Shown here one piece after another: positions 1 to 5,561 of a stretch of DNA of 9,668 nt. Under the pieces are notes generated by a model, which was not told the DNA's origin, searched no databases, and saw only the letters and a list, made by a program, of their open reading frames with translations. How positions within the stretch are numbered: position 1 is the stretch's first letter; every line of letters begins with the position of its first letter. Origin of the DNA: Avoscillospira sp045530865 (lineage in GTDB: Bacteria > Bacillota > Clostridia > Oscillospirales > Oscillospiraceae); assembly GCA_045530865.1 (NCBI GenBank), contig JAZSCX010000012.1, forward strand, positions 1 to 9,668, given 5' to 3'. The position numbers and the translations under genes were made by a program.

Positions 1-23
1 GCATGTCTTGTGTTATCTTACTC

Positions 24-109
24 ATAGTGAATAGGATGGCACCTGCCTTTCGGTTTTGTCTGAGCAACTCAACCTTAACACAGGCCAGCCCTATTCACTA
101 TTCTTTTTT
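24..109 (+). terminator. 12-bp hairpin plus T-tract: terminator or small structured RNA
   Basis: ATAGTGAATAGG (24-35) is exactly complementary to CCTATTCACTAT (90-101). A run of six T (104-109) follows at once, giving the form of an intrinsic terminator. The enclosed 54 bases can fold further: TGG 37-39 with CCA 85-87, CCTG 42-45 with CAGG 81-84, GGTT 52-55 with AACC 71-74, and GAG 62-64 with CTC 68-70. A simple terminator would not need this much internal structure, so a short ncRNA or the 3' part of a leader RNA is possible. I recognise no known RNA family. The transcript it belongs to starts left of the window. Confidence 0.55.
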
Positions 110-140
110 CTATTTGTCACACATCATTGTAACACCTACA

Positions 141-159
141 ATGTTTTAGTTTCTTGCGT
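141..159 (+). repeat. 19-base direct repeat, copy 1
   Basis: ATGTTTTAGTTTCTTGCGT here is identical to 3133-3151. It lies four bases upstream of the -35 box of the accessory-cassette promoter. The second copy lies upstream of the lysK promoter, so the pair brackets the AT-rich cassette. It may be a shared upstream promoter element or operator, or the footprint of an insertion or recombination event. Confidence 0.75.
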
Positions 160-162
160 TTA

Positions 163-191
163 TTGACAAGTTGTTTAATATATGGTATAAT
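163..191 (+). promoter_or_regulatory. Consensus sigma-70/sigmaA promoter of the accessory cassette
   Basis: TTGACA (163-168) and TATAAT (186-191) are separated by exactly 17 bases, and the -10 is preceded by TGG as in an extended -10. Both hexamers match the consensus perfectly. Transcription would start near 198, about 48 bases before the first mini-ORF and 260 bases before the protease-like gene. This suggests strong basal transcription unless the upstream 19-base repeat (141-159) is a repressor site. Confidence 0.8.
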
Positions 192-245
192 GATTACAAG
201 GAAAGTTTCTGCTATCGGATACTTAATATGATTGGAGGTAACATC

Positions 246-350
246 ATGAAGTGGTTCAAACGCGAGCAGTATGGTTTGTGGCGGACACGATTTTGGTGTA
301 CTCCCCAGTTATGGAGAGGACGAATCAAAATCATTCTCGTTGGCGCATAA
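246..350 (+). CDS. Small basic, Trp-rich ORF (34 aa)
   Basis: The product begins MKWFKREQYG and ends IKIILVGA, is rich in Trp, Arg and Lys, and has no recognisable domain. Support comes from position: GGAGG at 234-238 lies 7 bases before the ATG, and it is the first ORF downstream of a consensus promoter. It overlaps the second mini-ORF (311-427) in a different frame, then the larger secreted-protein gene follows. It could be a genuine small protein, a leader peptide that tunes translation downstream, or the 5' part of a frameshifted gene. The good ribosome binding site argues that it is translated. I do not recognise a family. Confidence 0.45.
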   Translation: MKWFKREQYGLWRTRFWCTPQLWRGRIKIILVGA

Positions 351-427
351 GCTTTACTGCTATCAGTGTAGGCTTATGCGCTTTTGTATTTTGGGATATG
401 TTCTTCTCTATATTTTTGAACAACTAA
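311..427 (+). CDS. Overlapping mini-ORF with one predicted TM helix (38 aa)
   Basis: It starts at ATG 311 in the -1 frame relative to the preceding mini-ORF and overlaps it by 40 bases. The product is a polar N-terminus (MERTNQNHSRWR) followed by a hydrophobic stretch of about 22 residues (ISFTAISV...FFSIFLNN) that would make one transmembrane helix. No clear ribosome binding site precedes the ATG, so it would depend on coupling to the upstream ORF or on frameshifting. The same frame is open from 242 with a possible GTG start at 251, so a longer product of about 58 residues is also possible. It ends 33 bases before the secreted-protein gene. Family unknown. Confidence 0.3.
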   Translation: MERTNQNHSRWRISFTAISVGLCAFVFWDMFFSIFLNN

Positions 428-460
428 CACTTCATTTTAACGCAGAAAGGGGAATCTTTT

Positions 461-2053
461 ATGTATAAGCCTGTGAAGAAGCTGTGTTTGCTTTTGGTAC
501 TTTGTGTCATTGTAAGTTGTATGTCTCCCGCCGCGTTTGCAGGTCGGGTAGAAAGTGAAGTTGACAGTAGCGCATACGTATCTGCCGATCAAAACTCGGT
601 AAAGGAAACGGTTGCTGATGACAGTTATGAGATCTACCAGAGAGAGGAGATTATTGAGACTCTTTACGCTGAGGAGGCAGCATGTTTTTTTGAAAGTGTG
701 ATGAGTCGTGAATCACCTACAGGAGATGGTAAGAGTGAGCTTGCATTGATTCAAAGTATTTTTGATTGTAATATAAATATTTCGGCGGTGGATAAAACGC
801 TTGATAAGGCAACTGGAGAAAACCACACAAAGTTTATAAGCGAGGATCGAACAGAAATATCTGTTTCTGAGGACGGCGATATATATAGGATATCTGCTGT
901 ATTTGGAGATTCCGCAACAAATGAAGTGTCCTCTACAGAAAAGATAAGCAAGTTGTCAATTAAAGAAATGGAAAATTGTTGCCTTGCTCTGATGCCGACG
1001 CTGTATCATCTGTTCGATATCGACGAACAGTACACACTCGCTGAGACATACGATTTTGATGACGATTATGTGTTTTTCACTTTTGAAAAATCGTATGGTA
1101 GCGGTATAACTAATCCGTTGGAATCTATTAACGTTGTTCTAAATAAGAACTCGTTAAAGGTTACCGTGGCAGTGAAATTTGATAGTGCTCCGAACGCTGT
1201 CGCTCCAGAAATAAGCTATGATAAGGCCTTGGCCATTGCCAATGCATATTCCTCCAGGGATGTTATATATGATTCTGCAAATCTAACCTATATTAGCGAC
1301 AGAGTGTATAATACAAACATTCATCAGTATGATGATGATATCTGTTATTTGGTTTATGCGGTGAGTTCATCGGGCGAGAATGCCATCCTCTATGTTGATG
1401 CCTTGAGTGGTGAGTATGTTGGTCGGGATATAGTTATGTCTGAAACAGGTTTTGCTGTAGCAATTCAAGAATCTGCAAATTCCTCAGCGTATAATTACAA
1501 CTCTGATTTAGATGATTATACTGCAACAGAAATTGCTCGGTTTAACTCCTGGCGAATCGATAAAATGACATGGGCAGCCAGTGCAATGAGGAGACTTGGG
1601 TACTCGGCCACATCGTCTTCTTATACCACAAGCGCCATGATAACCGACGTTCAGGATTATTTATCAGCATTGGGTGACGAATACGCATTTTATTTTTCTG
1701 GGCACGGAAATACAACCATACTGGGTTTCAAGCGGAACGGGTGGATCAGAACAACTGATGTAGATGGCAACTGGCACTTTGTATTCTTGGATGCATGTCA
1801 GACAGCTGTCGATACTGGCTGGGCTGATGCATTCAATATTAATGGGTATGTCAATAGAGCCTATTTGGGATGGAACGGTAATATACGGTGGGATAATGGC
1901 TATCTTTTTGCTGAAGAGTTCTGGCCGTTAATTAATGGAACTAACACTGTTCGCCAAGCCGCCGTTGATGCCGCTGCCCTTGTCCCCGGTTCTGGAACAA
2001 CCCCGATTAAGTTCTATGGAGACACTTCCTATACTGGGGAGGCTTGGTCGTAG
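461..2053 (+). CDS. Secreted caspase-like (clan CD) cysteine peptidase candidate with PepSY-like region
   Basis: This 530-residue exported protein has a basic N-terminus and hydrophobic core (residues 1-27). It can be read as a signal peptidase I site after AFA-27 or as a lipobox IVSC with Cys20, so soluble or lipid-anchored is undecided. Residues 28 to about 245 are acidic and unassigned. Residues about 248-323 resemble a PepSY/YPEB-type module (repeated A-L-A-I-A pattern, then YLVYAV and LYVDALSGEYVG) as found in protease propeptides. The C-terminal region has the clan CD pattern: hydrophobic strand plus SGHG (His415), then strand FVFLDACQT (Cys446). This fits a caspase-like or CHAT-like peptidase; the exact family and substrate are unknown. 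The start is ATG 461, with AGGGG 8 bases upstream. Codons are AT-rich compared with lysK. The stop overlaps the next gene by one base. Confidence 0.75.
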   Translation: MYKPVKKLCLLLVLCVIVSCMSPAAFAGRVESEVDSSAYVSADQNSVKETVADDSYEIYQREEIIETLYAEEAACFFESVMSRESPTGDGKSELALIQSIFDCNINISAVDKTLDKATGENHTKFISEDRTEISVSEDGDIYRISAVFGDSATNEVSSTEKISKLSIKEMENCCLALMPTLYHLFDIDEQYTLAETYDFDDDYVFFTFEKSYGSGITNPLESINVVLNKNSLKVTVAVKFDSAPNAVAPEISYDKALAIANAYSSRDVIYDSANLTYISDRVYNTNIHQYDDDICYLVYAVSSSGENAILYVDALSGEYVGRDIVMSETGFAVAIQESANSSAYNYNSDLDDYTATEIARFNSWRIDKMTWAASAMRRLGYSATSSSYTTSAMITDVQDYLSALGDEYAFYFSGHGNTTILGFKRNGWIRTTDVDGNWHFVFLDACQTAVDTGWADAFNINGYVNRAYLGWNGNIRWDNGYLFAEEFWPLINGTNTVRQAAVDAAALVPGSGTTPIKFYGDTSYTGEAWS

Positions 2054-2628
2054 TGCATTGGCAAAAGCGTGTACATAAGTTCCTGAAACTATTTCTGTTT
2101 TTGATTCTAATCACGAATATGTCTATGGTGTTAGTAGGATGTTCCGACATTAGCTCTGGTGCTCCCACATCTGACACCGCATTGGTCGAGAACGCTGATG
2201 ATCACGACTGCGATGGGACACAAACGAAGAATGATTCACCGGAAATCGATGGTGATTTAGATACTAACCAGGGGCAGAATGTCGAAAAGGAAAGAAAAGA
2301 GTTTGCTACATTGTATGTGTATGGAGCCTTGAGTGTAGAAAGTATCGCAAAGGACGGATGTCTCGAATACACTTTATCGAGTGAAGATTCAGACGTGATT
2401 ATCACTCTGTTTTATAATCATGAGAAAGAAACGCTTGAGACGCCCCTCGAATGTATATCAACGATTGAATTTCGGCTCGGAGATGATTATTTGGCAACGT
2501 CATTGAATGGTATCAATGTGCTCTCTGGTCGGATTGATGGAAATCTCGTTGCAATGTACTTAGGCGAAGATGAAAGCAGTTTGTTGAAACAGCTCGTATA
2601 TACTTATGCTCCAGACATAGCATATTAA
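2053..2628 (+). CDS. Putative lipoprotein translationally coupled to the caspase-like gene
   Basis: The product is about 191 residues. A basic start (HWQKRVHKFLK) is followed by a hydrophobic segment and a lipobox LVGC with Cys30, so it should be lipidated and held at the outer face of the membrane. A Ser/Asp/Asn-rich spacer of about 50 residues follows, then a compact C-terminal region (from about residue 83, ATLYVYGALS) of alternating polar and hydrophobic residues suggesting a beta-rich domain. GTG 2053 is preferred because GGGGAGG (2036-2042) lies 10 bases upstream; TTG 2044 is in frame but only one base from that site. The GTG overlaps the upstream TAG (TAGTG), implying coupled translation. 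No family is recognised. Partner, inhibitor or self-protection factor of the peptidase is inference only. Confidence 0.7.
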   Translation: MHWQKRVHKFLKLFLFLILITNMSMVLVGCSDISSGAPTSDTALVENADDHDCDGTQTKNDSPEIDGDLDTNQGQNVEKERKEFATLYVYGALSVESIAKDGCLEYTLSSEDSDVIITLFYNHEKETLETPLECISTIEFRLGDDYLATSLNGINVLSGRIDGNLVAMYLGEDESSLLKQLVYTYAPDIAY

Positions 2629-2742
2629 CGATGGATGCTTATTTCTTTCGTTCGGGATATCAGAAAGATTATATGCCTTTTTAATTCGACTCTGTGAAAC
2701 CATTAGAAGTATTTCTCACACATAGGTCGTGATATAAAGTAA

Positions 2743-2781
2743 AAAGCCCGTCTGATTCCCCAATGAAGTCAGACGGGCTTT
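2743..2781 (-). terminator. 13-bp terminator hairpin, best on minus strand
   Basis: AAAGCCCGTCTGA (2743-2755) pairs perfectly with TCAGACGGGCTTT (2769-2781) around a 13-base loop. Read on the minus strand, the stem runs into TTTTTACTTT, a good T-tract. Read on the plus strand it runs into GTTCG after only three T. It may act both ways, ending the cassette transcript 115 bases past the lipoprotein stop. The orientation suggests it originally served a minus-strand gene to its right. Confidence 0.65.
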
Positions 2782-2843
2782 GTTCGTATGCACCCAGAAA
2801 CCGTCAGCTAACAGTTGATAAGTAAATTAGTTCCGTATCACTG

Positions 2844-2978
2844 TTAAGCCAAAAGATTGGTGACTTTCTTCGCAACACCGCTGGTCACATAATACTTGAT
2901 GCGGTCATAGATGACTTTTTTCAAGCGGTTTTCATCGTGTACTCTGCCGTTGACCGTGAAAAACAGACGGCGATATGA
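2844..2978 (-). pseudogene. Possible 3' remnant of a lost minus-strand gene
   Basis: The minus-strand frame ending at TAA (2846-2844) reads SYRRLFFTVNGRVHDENR, then a Lys/Tyr/Val-rich tail ending VTNLLA, 44 codons in all. The alternation of charged and hydrophobic residues looks coding. About 60 bases downstream on the same strand lies a hairpin with a proper minus-strand T-tract, as expected for a gene 3' end. The frame stays open further right but looks less protein-like, and no start or ribosome binding site is evident before the 19-base repeat at 3133. The best reading is a truncated gene end. I cannot name the family, and the segment is short enough to be chance. Confidence 0.3.
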
Positions 2979-3132
2979 GCAAAACGAACGTGTTTGCGAA
3001 AATTGCAATTCGTCAAATTCTGAAATTCTCCATGAGTGAGCTTCCGAAGAAATTGACGATTCCCTTTGAGTTGGAAATGGAGAAAATACGATGCGGGAGC
3101 TGATCGCTGCGGCGAAATTTTATACATATTTT

Positions 3133-3151
3133 ATGTTTTAGTTTCTTGCGT
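3133..3151 (+). repeat. 19-base direct repeat, copy 2
   Basis: This is identical to 141-159. The copy ends 14 bases before the lysK -35 box. Flanking bases differ between copies on both sides (CA before and TT after copy 1; TT before and GC after copy 2), so the identity is confined to these 19 bases. Confidence 0.75.
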
Positions 3152-3165
3152 GCTTCTATTTATAG

Positions 3166-3194
3166 TTGACGAATTGACGGTTGTGTTGTAAAAT
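3166..3194 (+). promoter_or_regulatory. Promoter of lysK
   Basis: TTGACG (3166-3171) and TAAAAT (3189-3194) are spaced by 17 bases, each one mismatch from consensus. A start near 3201 gives a leader of roughly 43 bases. That is too short for a T-box, so lysine- or uncharged-tRNA-dependent attenuation is not apparent here. Confidence 0.65.
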
Positions 3195-3243
3195 AATAAG
3201 CTGAAAAATCATGTACTTTGTTACATTTTTGAGGTGATTGACT

Positions 3244-5283
3244 ATGCATTGGTCGGAAAAAATTGCTGCGGAGATCGTAGCGAAGAGACCCGACAAGGAA
3301 GAGTACGTCTGCGCCGCAGGCATCAGCCCTTCCGGTTCCGTTCACATCGGCAACTTCCGTGATGTGGCCACCAGCTATTTTGTGGTCAGAGCCCTGCAGA
3401 AAATGGGCAAAAAGGCCCGCCTGCTGTTCAGCTGGGACGAATATGACCGCTGCCGCAAGATCCCCGTCAACGTCAAGGCCGTTGTCGGCGACGATTACGA
3501 CAAATACATCGGCTCCCCCTATGTGGATATCCCCGATCCCTGGGGCTGCCACGAAAACTACGCCCAGCACTTCGAGGAAGAGTTCCTGAAGTCCATGGAA
3601 GGCTTCGGCATCGATCTGGACTGCCGTTATCAGGCCGCCATGTACCGCAGCGGCAAATACCGCGATGACATTCTGGAGGCCATCCGGAAGCGGGAAGAGA
3701 TCTTCGAGATCCTCGACTCCTTCAAGACCAAGGACAAGAGCCTTTCTGAGGAAGAGCAGAAGCGGCAGCACGATGAGGAAAGGGCCAAATACTACCCCGT
3801 CAGCATCTTCTGCGCCCAGTGCCACACCGACTTCACCACCATCGACAGCCTGTCTGCCGACGGCACCGAGGCTGAATACACCTGCACCCGCTGCGGTCAT
3901 CACGGTCATTTTGATTTCAAGACCGACACCGACTGCAAGCTGGGCTGGAAGGTGGACTGGCCCATGCGCTGGCGCTACGAGGGCGTGGACTTTGAACCCG
4001 GCGGCAAGGATCACGCCGCCCCCACCGGCTCCTACAACAATGCCAAGGTCATCTCCAAAAAGGTCTTTGGCTTCGAGCCTCCCATGTTCCAGGGCTATGA
4101 GTTCATCGGCATCCGCGGTTCCACCGGCAAGATGTCCGGCTCCACCGGCCTGAACCTGACCCCCGAGACCCTGCTGAAGCTGTATCAGCCGGAAGTCATT
4201 CTTTGGCTGTACTCCAAGACCGAGCCTACCCGGGCTTTTGACTTCTGCTTCGATGACGGTATTCTGAAGCAGTATTTCGAGTTCGACAAGATGCTGGAAA
4301 GCTGCCGCGAGGGCAAGGCCGACGAGCTGACCCAGGCCATCATGTACAATACCACCGTGGGTGACCGCCAGATCAACACCGTGCCCATGAGCCTGCTGGT
4401 GCAGATGGGCTCCGTGGTGGACTTCAATGTGCCCATGCTGGAGACCGTCTTTGAGAAGATCGGCACCCCCTTCAAGGAGGCCGACTTCGCCGACCGTCTG
4501 GAGCGGGCCAAGTTCTGGCTGGAGCAGTGCGCCCCCGATCAGGTCAACCGCCTGCGTGCCGGACGGAACTGGGACGTCTACAACGAGCTGTCCGATCTGG
4601 AAAAGCAGGAGATCGCCGATCTCCATGCCTACCTGTCCAAGGGCGGCTACACGCTGGAGGAGCTGAACACCGCCATCTATGCCATTCCTGCCAAAACCCG
4701 TGGTCTGGAGCAAGGCTCCAAGGAGCTGAAGGCCGCACAGGGCCAGTTCTTCAAGACCGTCTACAAGCTGCTGATCGACAAGGAGCGCGGCCCCCGCCTG
4801 TATCTGTTCCTGTATGCCATCGAGACCGAGCGCTATCTGAAGCTGCTGGACTTCTCTACCCCCATGACCGAGGAAGAGGCCAAGAAGCCCGAAGTGGTGG
4901 AAGAAGTGGTGGAAGAGGTGGTCTACGGCGAGCCCGATCCCGTGGAGCCCATCAAGCCCGAGATCGATATCGACTACTTCGGCGGTCTGGATCTGCGCGT
5001 GTGCAAGATCGTCAAGGCTGCGGAGATCCGCAAGAGCGCCAACTGCCTGAAGCTGACGCTGGATGACGGCATCGGCGAGCGGGTCATCGTGTCCTCCATC
5101 AAGCACGATTACAAGTGCGAAGAGCTGGTGGGCAAGAAGATCATCGTGGTGGCCAACCTGAAGCCCCACCGCATCACCGGTGTCACCTCCCAGGGTATGC
5201 TGCTGGCGGGTACCAACAACGCCTGCGGCTGCAAGGTCATTTTCGTAGATGACATGATCCCCTGCGGCACCCAGATTAAATAA
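3244..5283 (+). CDS. lysK: Class I lysyl-tRNA synthetase with C-terminal tRNA-binding domain
   Basis: This cytoplasmic enzyme attaches lysine to tRNA-Lys using ATP. It is the class I form typical of archaea and some bacteria, not the common class II LysS. The 679-residue product has PSGSVHIGNF with the HIGH-type signature HIGN at 34-37, a CxxC...CxxC zinc-ribbon pattern (Cys190, 193, 214, 217) and KMSGS at 296-300 within the Rossmann-type catalytic half. The helical anticodon-binding region follows to about residue 535. An acidic Val/Glu/Pro linker leads to residues about 573-679, a Trbp111/EMAPII-type OB-fold tRNA-binding domain (DYFGGLDLRVCKIV, later SQGMLLAG), best known from MetRS C-termini. 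ATG 3244 is chosen over the in-frame TTG 3238 because GAGGTG (3231-3236) lies 7 bases upstream. It appears monocistronic, with its own promoter and terminator. Confidence 0.95.
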   Translation: MHWSEKIAAEIVAKRPDKEEYVCAAGISPSGSVHIGNFRDVATSYFVVRALQKMGKKARLLFSWDEYDRCRKIPVNVKAVVGDDYDKYIGSPYVDIPDPWGCHENYAQHFEEEFLKSMEGFGIDLDCRYQAAMYRSGKYRDDILEAIRKREEIFEILDSFKTKDKSLSEEEQKRQHDEERAKYYPVSIFCAQCHTDFTTIDSLSADGTEAEYTCTRCGHHGHFDFKTDTDCKLGWKVDWPMRWRYEGVDFEPGGKDHAAPTGSYNNAKVISKKVFGFEPPMFQGYEFIGIRGSTGKMSGSTGLNLTPETLLKLYQPEVILWLYSKTEPTRAFDFCFDDGILKQYFEFDKMLESCREGKADELTQAIMYNTTVGDRQINTVPMSLLVQMGSVVDFNVPMLETVFEKIGTPFKEADFADRLERAKFWLEQCAPDQVNRLRAGRNWDVYNELSDLEKQEIADLHAYLSKGGYTLEELNTAIYAIPAKTRGLEQGSKELKAAQGQFFKTVYKLLIDKERGPRLYLFLYAIETERYLKLLDFSTPMTEEEAKKPEVVEEVVEEVVYGEPDPVEPIKPEIDIDYFGGLDLRVCKIVKAAEIRKSANCLKLTLDDGIGERVIVSSIKHDYKCEELVGKKIIVVANLKPHRITGVTSQGMLLAGTNNACGCKVIFVDDMIPCGTQIK

Positions 5284-5289
5284 TGCACG

Positions 5290-5318
5290 ACCCGGCGTCC
5301 CGCAGGACGCCGGGTTTT
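5290..5318 (+). terminator. Intrinsic terminator of lysK
   Basis: ACCCGGCGTCC (5290-5300) pairs perfectly with GGACGCCGGGT (5305-5315) around a CGCA loop. The stem runs into TTTT (5315-5318) and begins 7 bases after the lysK stop. Confidence 0.85.
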
Positions 5319-5334
5319 CGTTGACAATGAATGT

Positions 5335-5380
5335 GTCGGCTTCGCCGACGGATTTTAATTCTGTAGGGTGGTCAGACCCT
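5335..5380. repeat. Two small intergenic hairpins
   Basis: GTCGGC (5335-5340) with GCCGAC (5344-5349) around TTC, and AGGGT (5365-5369) with ACCCT (5376-5380). They lie just before the larger inverted repeat at 5413-5473 and may belong to the same family of intergenic elements. Confidence 0.4.
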
Positions 5381-5412
5381 TGGCCGCTGCAGTATGCACC
5401 ATCATACCTGAT

Positions 5413-5473
5413 CGTAGGGGCGGTTATCTTCTGTACCGGACTACCCTTCGGGCGACCAATGGTCGCCCCTACG
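5413..5473. repeat. REP-like nested inverted repeat
   Basis: The outer arms CGTAGGGGCG (5413-5422) and CGCCCCTACG (5464-5473) are perfect complements. Inside lies a second perfect hairpin, GGCGACC (5451-5457) with GGTCGCC (5461-5467), loop AAT, which competes with the outer pairing. The GTAGGGGCG / GGCGACC-GGTCGCCCC wording resembles dispersed intergenic elements I associate with Oscillospiraceae genomes. No transposase is present. Confidence 0.6.
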
Positions 5474-5509
5474 GCGTGTCAGGGTGTTCATTCTTAATAA
5501 AGACTTAAT

Positions 5510-5538
5510 TTGAATCTCTCTCCCCGGGGCTGTATAAT
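5510..5538 (+). promoter_or_regulatory. Promoter of the VanZ-family gene
   Basis: TTGAAT (5510-5515) and a perfect TATAAT (5533-5538) are 17 bases apart. The predicted start near 5545 leaves a leader of only about 17 bases, just enough to include AAGGAGGG (5548-5555) before ATG 5562. Confidence 0.7.
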
Positions 5539-5561
5539 AGCCGTAAAAAGGAGGGCGGTCT

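Larger units (their letters stand above)
2629..3243. other. 615-base intergenic gap between cassette and lysK
   Basis: No convincing intact gene is present. The gap contains a 13-bp hairpin (2743-2781), a minus-strand open segment ending at 2844 that may be a gene remnant, a plus-strand 42-codon ORF at 2975-3103 without a clear ribosome binding site, the second 19-base repeat (3133-3151) and the lysK promoter (3166-3194). No T-box hallmark is visible before lysK; the predicted leader is only about 43 bases. Confidence 0.6.

Noticed and set aside
271..468. 65-codon plus-strand ORF in the leader before the caspase-like gene
   Set aside because: It has no ribosome binding site, conflicts with the better supported ORF at 246, and runs into the start of the next gene.
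2975..3103. 42-codon plus-strand ORF (begins MSKTNVFAKI)
   Set aside because: Its composition is plausible, but there is no clear ribosome binding site or promoter and it overlaps the possible minus-strand remnant. Kept only as a note in the gap entry.
461..3151. Classical insertion sequence or transposon
   Set aside because: No transposase or integrase and no terminal inverted repeats were seen; only the 19-base direct repeat supports mobility, and that length is unusual for a simple IS target duplication.
3195..3243. T-box riboswitch before lysK
   Set aside because: The leader is about 43 bases and contains no AGGGTGG-type T-box sequence or terminator/antiterminator pair.
3160..5169. 669-codon open frame on the minus strand opposite lysK
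   Set aside because: It mirrors the third-position GC bias of lysK, gives a Leu/Gly/His/Gln-rich product without domains, and overlaps an unmistakable synthetase.
5413..5473. CRISPR-like repeat
   Set aside because: It is a single nested inverted repeat with no regularly spaced direct copies.
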